DNA from: Flavobacteriales bacterium
GTDB lineage: Bacteria > Bacteroidota > Bacteroidia > Flavobacteriales_D > Sanyastnellaceae
NCBI GenBank assembly: GCA_947466425.1
Contig: CANIBZ010000001.1
Coordinates: 1 to 64,000 of the forward strand
Direction of reading: 5' to 3'
Length of the DNA stretch: 64,000 bases
Shown: positions 1 through 8,857 of the stretch, one piece after another
How positions within the stretch are numbered: position 1 is the first letter of the stretch
Layout: each line of letters opens with the position of its first letter
The notes under the pieces: model-generated
Database searches by the model: none
Told to the model about the DNA's origin: nothing
Seen by the model: the letters and a program-made list of their open reading frames with translations, nothing else
Made by a program: the position numbers and the translations under genes

Positions 1-1105
1 CCTCCAGTCCCTTTTCATGGTATTTCTTATAAATATCTTGCAGTTGCGGGTGGAATTCTTCGCAATGCGAGCAGCTGCTCTTCCAAAACATAACCAGGGT
101 TATTTTATTCTTTTTACATGTTTCTTCCAACGAAATTATTTTACCCTCGGGGTTGGGGTATTTAAGTTCTGCGGCTTTTTTACCAGGTGCACAATTCTTA
201 AGTGATTCAATGAGATTTTTAGTATTTACGTTGAAAGAAGAATTGTCGGAACACCCGTCTGCGTAGTTGTTCAAGTAATAGCTTAATCCACCTTCGTTTT
301 TGTAATCTAACATTTTGTTCAAAATGAAAGAATGCAAATACTGATTAACGGCTTCGTTTTCGCCCATTCTTCCTAGCAGTTCATCTGTAAATTTTTGAGC
401 GTATTCTTTTGGATAAGCTTTGTAAAGTTGATTGAAGTATTGGTTTAATCCGCGAACAAAGGCGTAATGGAATAGAATCACTTCGTTGTTATAGTCGACG
501 TTTCCTAGAAAATGTTTGAAGTAAATAGTGCTGTCGAACTGCATGAAATCATGAGGAAGTCTTCTTGAGAAAAGCGGAGCAATATTCGAGTACACTTCCG
601 ATTTATTGCCATCTTTTCCTTTGTCAATAATTCGATTGTTAATGATTTTTTGCTTGTTGAGAAAAGCAGGATGCGAGATAGATTTATAGCTGTCATATTC
701 CAGTTGAAGGGACGAATAGAGGGTGGCTAGTTCAACATAATCTGATTGTTCTGTTGAATTATACAACGAAGAGGGTAGGCCGTTCAGTTTTGAAAAATCG
801 AGAGTCAATACAATGGTTTTCGGAAGTGTTTTAGGATTCACGTAAAAATCCGTCCAGCACTTACCGGTTCCAGAAAAACGAAGGCGGTATTGCCCAATGT
901 GTGAAGGTGTAAAAGGAAAGGTTAAATCACCGAAATTGTTTAATTCAGCGTTATCGAGTATTTGCCATTGGTCTTTTTCGAAGGCTTCCAAAAAGACTTT
1001 TTTGGAATTCTGTGCAGGAATATTTTCAACATGAAGATTCAGATTCGTTTGTCCGAATCCGACCAGAATGAAAGCAGCGAATATGAAGGTTAAAATTGAT
1101 TTCAT
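1..1105 (-). CDS. Secreted thioredoxin-fold (TlpA/ResA-like) protein, 3' end cut by window edge
   Basis: The gene starts at ATG 1105 and stays open to base 1, so 368 residues are visible and the C-terminus is missing. Residues 1-19 form a signal peptide ending in GFGQ. The middle is not recognised in detail, but the layout (a beta-rich N-terminal part, a long helical part, a C-terminal thioredoxin fold) fits Bacteroidota TlpA-like proteins with a DUF4369- or DUF5106-like N-terminus. The redox motif is CSHC at Cys345/Cys348, inside a stretch reading VMFWKSSCSHCEEF. It probably acts in the periplasm as a thiol-disulfide oxidoreductase; the substrate is unknown. A terminator separates it from the lipoprotein operon upstream, so it probably has its own promoter. 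Confidence 0.8.
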   Translation of the reverse strand, partial: MKSILTFIFAAFILVGFGQTNLNLHVENIPAQNSKKVFLEAFEKDQWQILDNAELNNFGDLTFPFTPSHIGQYRLRFSGTGKCWTDFYVNPKTLPKTIVLTLDFSKLNGLPSSLYNSTEQSDYVELATLYSSLQLEYDSYKSISHPAFLNKQKIINNRIIDKGKDGNKSEVYSNIAPLFSRRLPHDFMQFDSTIYFKHFLGNVDYNNEVILFHYAFVRGLNQYFNQLYKAYPKEYAQKFTDELLGRMGENEAVNQYLHSFILNKMLDYKNEGGLSYYLNNYADGCSDNSSFNVNTKNLIESLKNCAPGKKAAELKYPNPEGKIISLEETCKKNKITLVMFWKSSCSHCEEFHPQLQDIYKKYHEKGLE

Positions 1106-1113
1106 GGTGAAAA

Positions 1114-1139
1114 AAAAAGGTCACCGAAGTGACCTTTTT
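1114..1139 (-). terminator. Intrinsic terminator after the lipoprotein operon
   Basis: An 11-bp perfect stem (1114-1124 with 1129-1139) closes a four-base loop. On the minus strand it reads through GGTCAC, TTCG, GTGACC and ends in a run of T. It lies 15 bases past the stop codon at 1154 and would end transcription of the four-gene operon. Confidence 0.85.
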
Positions 1140-1153
1140 GAAGATGTTTAAGA

Positions 1154-1735
1154 TTATTTACCTTGAGAAAGTTTCTCCATTTCTTTGTCGAAAGTCTCTT
1201 TGAATTTCTCGTAGTTGTAGTCTGCTTTTAATTTGTCGTTTTTAGACAAACCACTTTGGTAAGCATCTGCAATAGTGTTTCCGCTTAACTCAAGAGCAAC
1301 ATAACTTACATATGTTCCATCAGGACGTTGAGTTAATTTCTCACAGATTTCTATGCAACCGCGAAGTTCTTGGTCAACAACTGTACGAGTCATTTCGTTA
1401 AAAGACTCTGTCACTTCTTCTTTATTGTTTACTTCAGTTGAATTTACATAATTGTCACCAACTATTTTCATTGTAGAACTGATGGTTTTTCCCATTTCAG
1501 AACTCGCGTTTGAGCGCGCTTTTTTCTTTGCTGTTTCGCGGTCCATACTCTCTCCTGTAGCTGTTGCTCGGAAAGCGTCTTTGGTGCTTTTGAATTGATC
1601 ACCTGAGCAATACTCGTTGATGATTACTTCTCCTTTAGGATCGGGAGTTTTTACTTCGTCTTTGTTCTTCTTACAAGAAGGAATAGCAACCATTGTCATT
1701 GCAGCAATTGCTAAAAGGGTAATACGTGTTTTCAT
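1154..1735 (-). CDS. LPP20-like lipoprotein, last gene of the envelope operon
   Basis: 193 residues. The N-terminus is a lipoprotein signal with lipobox Cys21 (AIPSC), so the protein should be lipid-anchored. Residues about 48-165 resemble the LPP20 fold: a conserved run of Ala/Lys/Arg (ETAKKKARSNASSEM), then a long helix and a beta strand (GTYVSYVALEL). LPP20-family lipoproteins include FlgP of Vibrio, an outer-membrane flagellar protein, but no flagellar genes are visible here. The C-terminal 35 residues are charged and helical. It follows the larger LPP20-like gene by 48 bp and a terminator follows it. Function is inferred only from the family and the operon. Confidence 0.7.
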   Translation of the reverse strand: MKTRITLLAIAAMTMVAIPSCKKNKDEVKTPDPKGEVIINEYCSGDQFKSTKDAFRATATGESMDRETAKKKARSNASSEMGKTISSTMKIVGDNYVNSTEVNNKEEVTESFNEMTRTVVDQELRGCIEICEKLTQRPDGTYVSYVALELSGNTIADAYQSGLSKNDKLKADYNYEKFKETFDKEMEKLSQGK

Positions 1736-1783
1736 GTTGTCAAGATATTAGTTGAATTGTTGTTTTCAGTTATTATGCCAAAC

Positions 1784-3166
1784 TTACAAAATAATTTTAA
1801 TTATTTCGCTAATCAGCGTTGTTTCAATGTTTTCTCTTTCTTTTTTGTACGCCTCCAAGACCGCATTCTCATGTGAAAGTTGAACGCCCTTCACCCCATT
1901 AATGCTATGTTCAAATATTGCTGCGTTGGTCTTGGTATCATTCACGGTTATCTTTCCGTCTATGTATGCTACTTTAAAGCCTTGAATATCTTCTCCGGCT
2001 CTTGGATTGGTATTTATGTATATGATATAATCTGCAGTGGTCTCATTTGTTGATATTCTCATACCTTTCCCAATAAGTGTGTTTCGCGTAATTTCCGACA
2101 AGCTTGTCGTTTTAGTTCCGTCGAGTTTGAATTCGTTGGAAGAAACAAAAAAACTTGGAGCAAGAACTTCTATAGGGATTTTTCGTTGATCGGTATTAAT
2201 TCCAACAATTAATGCGTTTGCGAGATCGGCGTCTAGATCCTGTGGAACCAAGGCGTCTATTACCAAGCTTAATTCTAGCGAATTGTTTTTAGCTTTTAAG
2301 CTCACATTGTCGATGTCGGCTAGAATAATTCCATCGTTATCCGACATCACTGTCTTTGGTTTCATATAGGTATCCCTTTGGTAGACATACTTTACATTTA
2401 TTCCCCTAACACCTACACCTTTGTATGTTATCATTACCGGCACCTGTGTTTTAAAGGTGTTGGAAGAAGAAAGTACAATGTTCTTCAAAGTCGTTTCAAA
2501 TCGAAGATCAGCTAGGACGGCTCGTATCTCCGAAAACAATTCGTTATCAATGAATATGTCATTTCCATTATCATCTTTCATTTGGTTTACTTCAGTCCAA
2601 TAGGGCTTGAGAGCGAACAATCCGTGATAGAACAAATCAATAGCAGAAGGAATGTTTCCTAATTTCTTTGCTTCCCTACCTTTCTTTAAATAATCGAATG
2701 CGGATCTCAGGGAATTCTCTTTTTTTTGCGCTTTTTTACTCTGGTAGTCGAATTTGTTAAGCTTGTAATAAATGGCATACATTTCTTTGTCTTCCCAAAT
2801 TCCTGCAACTTCATAATCTTCTAATAATTCAGATGAGGAAGTAGTAACGTTTGAACTGAAGCTTTCACTGAAGGCTTTGTTGACTTCCATGCTGTTGAAG
2901 AATGTTTGTCCTTCCACCTTCACAGAGATTTCTGTAGCAAGGTCATTCAGCGCGAGCTTTTTAGCGATGGCTTGATAGTCGGCAGGCTGCGTGGTTTTCG
3001 AGCTCGTAGCAATTCCAATGTAATAGGAAGAGTTAACCGGACGAGTAGAAACCCATTCTGGCTTCGGCTGAGGTGGTGGCACAACAGTTTTAACACTGTC
3101 TTTCCCCCCACAAGCTGCAAGCAGAATTATTCCGAGTAATAGCGTATATTTTAATAGTAATTTCAT
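1784..3166 (-). CDS. Large LPP20-like lipoprotein
   Basis: 460 residues. The lipobox is textbook (LAAC, Cys19). Residues about 36-145 carry an LPP20-like domain: PEWVSTRP, then YYIGIATS, then an Ala-rich helix (YQAIAKKLALNDLATEI) and the strand EMYAIYYKLN. The middle contains a TPR-like helical pair (residues about 155-190) and beta-rich domains. The C-terminal part (about 345-460) ends in long helices and resembles the C-terminal regions of FlgT-like or other envelope proteins, though I cannot assign it firmly. Its ATG overlaps the stop of the CsgG-like gene by one base (TAATG), so the two are translationally coupled. It is probably part of the same outer-membrane or periplasmic assembly. 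Confidence 0.65.
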   Translation of the reverse strand: MKLLLKYTLLLGIILLAACGGKDSVKTVVPPPQPKPEWVSTRPVNSSYYIGIATSSKTTQPADYQAIAKKLALNDLATEISVKVEGQTFFNSMEVNKAFSESFSSNVTTSSSELLEDYEVAGIWEDKEMYAIYYKLNKFDYQSKKAQKKENSLRSAFDYLKKGREAKKLGNIPSAIDLFYHGLFALKPYWTEVNQMKDDNGNDIFIDNELFSEIRAVLADLRFETTLKNIVLSSSNTFKTQVPVMITYKGVGVRGINVKYVYQRDTYMKPKTVMSDNDGIILADIDNVSLKAKNNSLELSLVIDALVPQDLDADLANALIVGINTDQRKIPIEVLAPSFFVSSNEFKLDGTKTTSLSEITRNTLIGKGMRISTNETTADYIIYINTNPRAGEDIQGFKVAYIDGKITVNDTKTNAAIFEHSINGVKGVQLSHENAVLEAYKKERENIETTLISEIIKIIL

Positions 3167-4536
3167 TAAGGAACTAGCGTTTGCATTTGTGTTTTGACGT
3201 TATCCGCGATTTTCTTGGCAATTTCAATATACAAATCATTTGCTAAATCATTTCCTTCTCTCAAATTTCTTCGCGCACTTAGCATGTCCTTCAGCGTGTT
3301 TCGATCACGATTGTTTGTGTTTACAACGTTTCCATTAGCGGGGAATAAATTGGCGGCATTTCCGCCATATATCGCATAAATCACTTCATCTTTTTTCTTT
3401 TCAGTGAAGATGTCATTTTTAATCAATGAGGCTGTTTCTATTGAGGTCATCTTATATTGAATTGAAACATTCGACTCTGCGTAGTTGTAATACTCGTCGA
3501 ATTGAACCGACTTGTATTCTGTATCGTAAAATGTTTTTCCTTCTGCGTTTACTTTTTTAACTTGGTAAGATTCGAAGCCGTTTCGAGTGACTTTACGTAC
3601 CTGTCCGTTTTGCACGGTATGATTTAAGACTGTTCCCGTTATTAGGGCTTTGGCTCCTGAAATTTTTCCGATTTCAACCGCATTGGATTCTGAAAAAATT
3701 CCGCTCATCTGAATACGTTGTTCAGCAAGAATGTTATTCAAGTTTTCTCTGTCAATGACTTGAAGAAATGGATCGTTTATTTGAGTTAAGGCATTAAGAA
3801 TATAGGCTGTGGCTTTAGTTTCGCTTCCTTGCATATTCGTTCCATTGGTGAATGGAAGCAGGGCAACAGTGTACTTCCCTTTATCGAGGCATTTCTGCTT
3901 AAGGTCCGCAGATTCTTTATAGCCCAATTTACGTTCTTCAACTTTCAAGAAGCCCGCATGGGCTGCACGGTAATGTTTTGCCTCGAGTTCTGCGACAGCT
4001 TTTTGATAAATGGGCTCTAAGTATGCAATATCTTTTAGTTCTCCGGCATCTTTAAAATTTGGGTCAAGTCTACTTATTTCATTGAAGTTCGTTTCAGCAT
4101 CAGTGAACTTATTTTCTTCAAGAAGTTTTGTCCCTTGTTCGTACAAATCGGTTAGAAATGATTTTTTTACTTTTTCAAAATCACCAAAATAAAAATCAGG
4201 AATCTGAAGTTCAACACCAACACCAATGATTCTTGCTTGGTATTCCTTTGCTGACATGAATGCGTAAACGGCTTCTTTTTTATTTCCGAAACTGCTTTTT
4301 TGGCTGAATTCACTGAGCATAGCGTTCAACACGGTTTGCCCAGTCTTTTTCATTCCAATTTGAGCGTCAATATTTCCGCGCTTCTTGCGAAGGCCGGTGT
4401 AGTAACTTTCCGAAGCTTCTTTGTTCAAACCTGCCGCTTCTTGCTTTTGTCCAAGTTTGGTGTAATGTTTACTGTTTTGACATGATTGAGTTGCAAGCAG
4501 GAGCAAAGCAGTGAAGATGAGCAGCCAGTTTTTCAT
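3166..4536 (-). CDS. CsgG-like lipoprotein with TPR-like N-terminus
   Basis: 456 residues. It is a lipoprotein (lipobox Cys19, TQSC). Residues about 25-215 form helical repeats of TPR type (GLNKEASESYYTGL, NKFTDAETNFNEI, KHYRAAHAGFLKV). Residues about 222-310 match the CsgG/LpoB/FlgT-type fold: YTVALLPFTNGT, then QVIDRENLNNILAEQ, then GKISGAKALITGTV. CsgG itself is a curli secretion channel, but this family also includes non-channel envelope regulators such as LpoB and FlgT, and nothing here proves a pore. The start lies two bases after the DUF4476-like gene and the stop overlaps the next gene. This is the likely core of the four-gene envelope operon. Confidence 0.75.
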   Translation of the reverse strand: MKNWLLIFTALLLLATQSCQNSKHYTKLGQKQEAAGLNKEASESYYTGLRKKRGNIDAQIGMKKTGQTVLNAMLSEFSQKSSFGNKKEAVYAFMSAKEYQARIIGVGVELQIPDFYFGDFEKVKKSFLTDLYEQGTKLLEENKFTDAETNFNEISRLDPNFKDAGELKDIAYLEPIYQKAVAELEAKHYRAAHAGFLKVEERKLGYKESADLKQKCLDKGKYTVALLPFTNGTNMQGSETKATAYILNALTQINDPFLQVIDRENLNNILAEQRIQMSGIFSESNAVEIGKISGAKALITGTVLNHTVQNGQVRKVTRNGFESYQVKKVNAEGKTFYDTEYKSVQFDEYYNYAESNVSIQYKMTSIETASLIKNDIFTEKKKDEVIYAIYGGNAANLFPANGNVVNTNNRDRNTLKDMLSARRNLREGNDLANDLYIEIAKKIADNVKTQMQTLVP

Positions 4537-4538
4537 AA

Positions 4539-5621
4539 TTATTTCGTTTCAATATATTCATTCAACTCTTCAGTGCTCGAGTCGAAACTAAATCCTTGAC
4601 TAACGTTAAAGTAGTTGTTCTGGTCAAAGCAATAATCGTAAGCGAACTTAGCAAAATCTAACCTACTGTCTTCGAATCCGAAAATTGCCATTATTTCTAG
4701 TATTTGATCTGTTGTCAAACAATTCGCTTTAGCAACTTGTTTCGCGGTCGAAAGGCGTGTGTCATCAAATCCTTTGCTGGAAATAGATTGCTTTGCTTTG
4801 CCAAAGCTAGCCGCATCCATTGAACGCGTGCAATTTCCGTTTCCGCTGATTGTGGCGTTTGTCGGCTGGTTGTTTGCTGGTTCACTAGGGCGAGTGGTAT
4901 GCGCAGGAGTAGTTGAATTAGTCGTAGTAGACGAATTGCTGGTGGTTGTCGTGGTAATTGTTGTTCCGTTGGTTTGCACATCCATATTCGGAACGTTCAT
5001 GTTAATTCCCATGTTCATGCCGTCGACATTAATGTTCATACCAACGTTTCCATTGTTTCCATTGCCTGTTTCATTCACATTCACGTTCATTCCCATATTA
5101 ACTCCATCTACATTGATATTCATTCCAATATTTCCGGTGTTATTCTGTGTTGAATTACTTCCTGTAGTGGTGGTTGTAGTCGTTGTTTTGCTATTTCCTC
5201 CGGCTGGAGTTGTTGTATCTGGCGCATCATCCACCACAGCAAAATCTTTTACAGCATTGTCGTTTGTGTTGGTATTTGCTTTAGATGTGGCTGAAATTGC
5301 GTTTTCTGTATAATAACGAAGAACATATTCTCCCTTTTTATTTTTCTTGATTTGATAGGTAACCTCCATTCCAGGATGGAGTGCGAAATTATTGTTGGAA
5401 AAATCCGCTAGCGCGGCATCTTGGAAATCTACGCGGGCCTGATAAAACTCAGAAGTGAGGCCTTGAAGTTTCACATTTGAGAGAGGCGAGGTGTTCATAG
5501 ACTCGCCGTTCAAGTATAGCGTGAATTTTTCCCCAGCTTCAGAATAAATAACAGCATTCATTTGGGCGAAAACGTTCGTGAAAGCAAATAGAGTAGTAAA
5601 AAGAAGTAAAGTTTTTTTCAT
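4539..5621 (-). CDS. Secreted DUF4476-type protein with Asn/Met-rich linker, first gene of the operon
   Basis: 360 residues with a signal peptide cut near residue 19 (VFAQ). Residues about 20-115 are a beta-rich domain. Residues about 130-265 are low complexity, with Thr/Ser runs and a repeated Asn-Met-Val pattern (GMNINVDG, MGMNVNV) present about twice. Residues about 270-355 match the DUF4476 domain: helical, with SFGKAKQSI, FDDTRLSTAKQVA and FEDSRLDFAKFAYDYC. This C-terminal domain is common in Bacteroidota surface proteins and has no known activity. The linker is probably flexible and may span the envelope. The gene heads the operon; a TAAATTTA element at 5646-5653, about 25 bases upstream, could be its -7 box. 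Confidence 0.7.
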   Translation of the reverse strand: MKKTLLLFTTLFAFTNVFAQMNAVIYSEAGEKFTLYLNGESMNTSPLSNVKLQGLTSEFYQARVDFQDAALADFSNNNFALHPGMEVTYQIKKNKKGEYVLRYYTENAISATSKANTNTNDNAVKDFAVVDDAPDTTTPAGGNSKTTTTTTTTGSNSTQNNTGNIGMNINVDGVNMGMNVNVNETGNGNNGNVGMNINVDGMNMGINMNVPNMDVQTNGTTITTTTTSNSSTTTNSTTPAHTTRPSEPANNQPTNATISGNGNCTRSMDAASFGKAKQSISSKGFDDTRLSTAKQVAKANCLTTDQILEIMAIFGFEDSRLDFAKFAYDYCFDQNNYFNVSQGFSFDSSTEELNEYIETK

Positions 5622-5726
5622 CAGTTCAATTATCTGTTGTGGATGTAAATTTAGCTATGTTTCTATCGTTATAAAAGTTTATGCCAAAAAATAAAAGCGA
5701 AGGAAACAGAACCCAACGGGATTGGT

Positions 5727-5734
5727 TAACTTTG
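5727..5734 (+). promoter_or_regulatory. Bacteroidota -7 element (TAACTTTG)
   Basis: TAACTTTG ends six bases before ATG 5741. The expected transcription start, about seven bases downstream, falls on or next to the start codon. This favours the 5741 start and suggests a leaderless or very short-leader mRNA. Confidence 0.55.
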
Positions 5735-5740
5735 TTTGCG

Positions 5741-7051
5741 ATGGATACAAAGAAAATTATACTGTTTGGCGCTGGAAGAAGCGCTCGCCATTTGGTTTCT
5801 TTTTTAGTGGAAGGAGCTTTGTTAGGGAAATGGACTGTACTGGTTGCAGATACCAATGTGTCTCATTGGGTTGATGAATATGGTCATTTGAATCATGTGG
5901 AATTTATTGCAGGTGATGCCAGTGATGCGAAGTTTCGGCACAAATTAATTGCGCATTCCAACTTGGTAATCTCCATGCTTCCCGCATTTATGCACGCGGA
6001 AGTGGTTAAGGACTGCATAAATTTTCATGTACATGTTTTTACCCCGAGTTATGTAAGTCCTGAAGTGAGCGCTATGAATGAGCGCGCCATTCAAGAAGGG
6101 GTATTGGTCTTGAACGAAATGGGTGTAGACCCTGGAATCGATCACATATCTGCTATGGAGATCATTCATCGATTGAAAGAGCAAGGGGCTGAAATTACAT
6201 CTTTCGAATCCTATACAGGCGGACTAGTTGCTCCGGCAAGTGATGATAATCTTTGGGGATATAAGATTTCCTGGAATCCACGGAACATTATTCTTGCAGG
6301 AAGCTCGGGACATGCTATGTATCGAGAGAACAACAAGCTTCGAATGGTTCCTTATTTTAAATTGTTTGACGAGGTAGAGACTGTTGTTGCCAGTGATGGT
6401 GTTTGTTACGATGCATATGCCAACAGAAATTCGGTGCATTATTTAGAACTTTACGGATTAGAAAACGTTCAGAAATTGGTGCGAGGGACTCTGAGAAAAC
6501 AGGGTTATTGTAAGGGATGGTCTTTTTTAGTCAAGAACGGATTCGTCAACGACGATACTAAGATTCCAGCTGCGGCCTTTTCAACCTGGGAAGATTTGTC
6601 TCAGTCGTTGCTCGGTGTTAACTTCAATATAAAAAATGAAAATGAACAGGTAGCAGATATGTTGCAGGAGATCGGAATCTTCAGCAATGAACTTCTGAGC
6701 ACAGAGGAGCTTACTTGTGCGCAACATTTGCAACAATTACTTGAGAAAAAGTGGGTGTTGAAAGAGGGAGATCGCGATATGATTGTTATGGTTCATAAAT
6801 TCGGATACACGTTGAAAGGTAAGAAGTTTATGTTAACCTCTTCTTTGGTTTTAGAAGGAGATGATGAGCTTAATACGGCCATGTCGAAAACGGTAGGTAT
6901 GCCAATTGCTTTTGCGGTAGACCGGTTGTTTAACGGAGATTTTTCTTCACGCGGGGTGCAGATTCCAGTTTCTCCGGAATTCTATAAACCATTGCTTCAA
7001 GATTTGCATAATTATGGAATTTCATTTGTTGAAACATTAGAGGAGTTATGA
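5741..7051 (+). CDS. Saccharopine dehydrogenase-like oxidoreductase
   Basis: 436 residues from ATG 5741; a longer frame from 5681 would put the -7 element inside the gene. Residues 5-15 form the Rossmann nucleotide-binding loop (ILFGAGRSA). The middle contains VLNEMGVDPGIDH and the glycine-rich FESYTGGLVAPASDDNLWGYKISW, both typical of the catalytic and C-terminal domain of the saccharopine dehydrogenase (Lys9) family. In fungi that enzyme acts in lysine metabolism. In Bacteroidota such proteins are common, but the true substrate is uncertain. It overlaps the next gene by four bases (ATGA). Confidence 0.8.
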   Translation: MDTKKIILFGAGRSARHLVSFLVEGALLGKWTVLVADTNVSHWVDEYGHLNHVEFIAGDASDAKFRHKLIAHSNLVISMLPAFMHAEVVKDCINFHVHVFTPSYVSPEVSAMNERAIQEGVLVLNEMGVDPGIDHISAMEIIHRLKEQGAEITSFESYTGGLVAPASDDNLWGYKISWNPRNIILAGSSGHAMYRENNKLRMVPYFKLFDEVETVVASDGVCYDAYANRNSVHYLELYGLENVQKLVRGTLRKQGYCKGWSFLVKNGFVNDDTKIPAAAFSTWEDLSQSLLGVNFNIKNENEQVADMLQEIGIFSNELLSTEELTCAQHLQQLLEKKWVLKEGDRDMIVMVHKFGYTLKGKKFMLTSSLVLEGDDELNTAMSKTVGMPIAFAVDRLFNGDFSSRGVQIPVSPEFYKPLLQDLHNYGISFVETLEEL

Positions 7052-7596
7052 GAATTCTGATTTTGGCTCTTTTTTTTCTGCCGCTTTCATTGTTTGCTCA
7101 AGAGTACCGAAAGTGTCCTATGTTTAATAAAGAAGAGAAGTGGGACAGTCATGAATCGTTTGTGAAAAATCAAAAAGAGGTTCAAAACCTATTGGAATGG
7201 CTTTGCTCTACGCCACCTTCTGAACAGCTCGTAGAAAGAAGTGCAGCAGGTATTTTTGTAATGGAATGGGTGACGAAAAATCCGATTCTAACAGTGAATG
7301 TTGAAATTGGTCCATATAGCACTTATCTCTTCAGTGAGGATTTGATGTTGGGTTATTTATTCGGAAGTATAAGTTACGCCTTGAAACACGAGGAAAAGAT
7401 TAAACCGGAAAATCAGCGTGTTGCAGGGTTGAAATCACTTTTATTTATCGTAGAACATTCTGAATCCTATTCAAAAAATAAAATTTTCAGGTCGCTTATT
7501 CGGGCGAATAGACGTGGTGAGTTGGTGAACTTTGATAAGGAAATGTGGATGAACGAAAAGTCACATGCTTTGTTATCATTAGAGCAATTGAAATAG
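7048..7596 (+). CDS. Secreted protein of unknown function
   Basis: 182 residues with a clear signal peptide (MRILILALFFLPLSLFAQ, cut near residue 18). The mature part is mostly helical, with two Cys (in YRKCP and WLCST). I do not recognise a family. It overlaps the saccharopine dehydrogenase-like gene (ATGA) and ends two bases before ispH, so it sits in one transcript with both. The mature size and the Glu/Trp-rich helix after the signal peptide suggest a small soluble periplasmic protein. Confidence 0.65.
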   Translation: MRILILALFFLPLSLFAQEYRKCPMFNKEEKWDSHESFVKNQKEVQNLLEWLCSTPPSEQLVERSAAGIFVMEWVTKNPILTVNVEIGPYSTYLFSEDLMLGYLFGSISYALKHEEKIKPENQRVAGLKSLLFIVEHSESYSKNKIFRSLIRANRRGELVNFDKEMWMNEKSHALLSLEQLK

Positions 7597-7597
7597 A

Positions 7598-8806
7598 ATG
7601 AAGAAGTTTGAAGTGCCCGAGCATTATAGGTCTACTATTCTTGGACGAATAAAGGAGATACGGAAGTTAAATGATCCTCGAAAGAAGGATCACACGCCGT
7701 TTGTTTTTCAAGTTGGAAAAACAGAGATCATAATTCCTCGACATTTTGGATTTTGTTACGGCGTTGAGAATGCCATAGAAATTGCGTTTCGAACGGTTGC
7801 TGAAAATCCAGGTAACCGAATTTTTCTTTTGGGTGAAATGATACACAACCCTCAAGTGAATGAAGATTTACTTGCCGAGGGAATTCAATTCTTGGTTGAT
7901 AATCATGGAACAAGATTGGTTGATTTTTCTACGTTGAGTTCAAAGGATATTGTAATTACACCTGCTTTTGGGACTACATTGGAAATGGCCGCTGAGCTTG
8001 CGCAGTTGGGTGTTCAGCTCGAAAGATATAACACTACTTGTCCATTCGTTGAGCGTGTTTGGAAGCGCTCGGCTGAATTGGGAAATCGTGGATATACATT
8101 AGTGGTTCACGGGAAATATTTGCATGAAGAAACACGCGCTACTTTTTCTCATGCTTCCGACACCGGCCCTGTGGTTGTTGTTCGTAATATGAAAGAAGCG
8201 GAATTGCTTGCGAAGTACATACGAAAAGAATTGAGTGCAGAGCAATTTGAAATAGATTTCGCCAATAAATATTCAAAGGGATTCTCGGTTTCAAGGGATT
8301 TGCAAAAAATAGGAGTGGTTAACCAAACCACTATGTTGGCCAGTGAAACGCAAGAGATTGCAGCTTATTTAAGAGATATTGTTGTGGAAATGTATGGTGA
8401 AGAAGCCACTACTGACACGCGGGACACCCTGTGCTATGCAACGAACGACAATCAAAATGCCACATTAGGTGTGTTGGAAAGTGGTGCACACCTAGCAGTG
8501 GTCGTAGGTGGTTTTAACTCTTCGAATACGATTCAGATTGCTACAATATTGGGTCAAAACATGCCTGTTTATTTTGTGCGCAATTCTGATGATCTTATTT
8601 CAAACCAAAAAGCAACTGTTTTCAATTTTTCATTATTGAAGGAAGAAGAGATTGTTCCTTCTCTTCTTTTTGCGGAGAATTTAAAACTGGTCGTAACAAG
8701 CGGCGCGTCTTGCCCAGATAAAACAGTAGATCTTGTTATTCAGAAAATAATGTCACTTCGGGGAGAATCGGAATCTGTTGAGACTGCTCTGGAAGGGCGC
8801 ATATAA
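7598..8806 (+). CDS. ispH: 4-hydroxy-3-methylbut-2-enyl diphosphate reductase, long plant/cyanobacterial-type form
   Basis: 402 residues. IspH is the last enzyme of the MEP pathway and reduces HMBPP to IPP and DMAPP using a [4Fe-4S] cluster. The three cluster cysteines are visible: Cys53 (GFCYGVENA), Cys148 (NTTCPFVERVW) and Cys279 (DTLCYATN). Substrate-site motifs MIHNPQVN, HGKYLHEET, VNQTTML and GGFNSSNT are all present. It is about 85 residues longer than the E. coli enzyme, and its motifs match the long form known from cyanobacteria and plants. The gene supplies precursors that the carotenoid operon 5 kb away would use. Confidence 0.95.
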   Translation: MKKFEVPEHYRSTILGRIKEIRKLNDPRKKDHTPFVFQVGKTEIIIPRHFGFCYGVENAIEIAFRTVAENPGNRIFLLGEMIHNPQVNEDLLAEGIQFLVDNHGTRLVDFSTLSSKDIVITPAFGTTLEMAAELAQLGVQLERYNTTCPFVERVWKRSAELGNRGYTLVVHGKYLHEETRATFSHASDTGPVVVVRNMKEAELLAKYIRKELSAEQFEIDFANKYSKGFSVSRDLQKIGVVNQTTMLASETQEIAAYLRDIVVEMYGEEATTDTRDTLCYATNDNQNATLGVLESGAHLAVVVGGFNSSNTIQIATILGQNMPVYFVRNSDDLISNQKATVFNFSLLKEEEIVPSLLFAENLKLVVTSGASCPDKTVDLVIQKIMSLRGESESVETALEGRI

Positions 8807-8845
8807 AGTGAATAAATCTGCGCTCGCTTTCGCGATGTTCTGTTG

Positions 8846-8853
8846 TAAATTTG
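8846..8853 (+). promoter_or_regulatory. -7 element (TAAATTTG) for mutL
   Basis: TAAATTTG ends four bases before ATG 8858. The transcription start would fall at or just inside the mutL start codon, implying a leaderless mRNA if this element is used. Confidence 0.5.
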
Positions 8854-8857
8854 AAAG

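Noticed and set aside
4759-5313. 184-codon plus-strand frame
   Set aside because: It is the reverse of the Thr/Asn-rich linker of the DUF4476-type protein. Low-complexity codons lack stops on the other strand.
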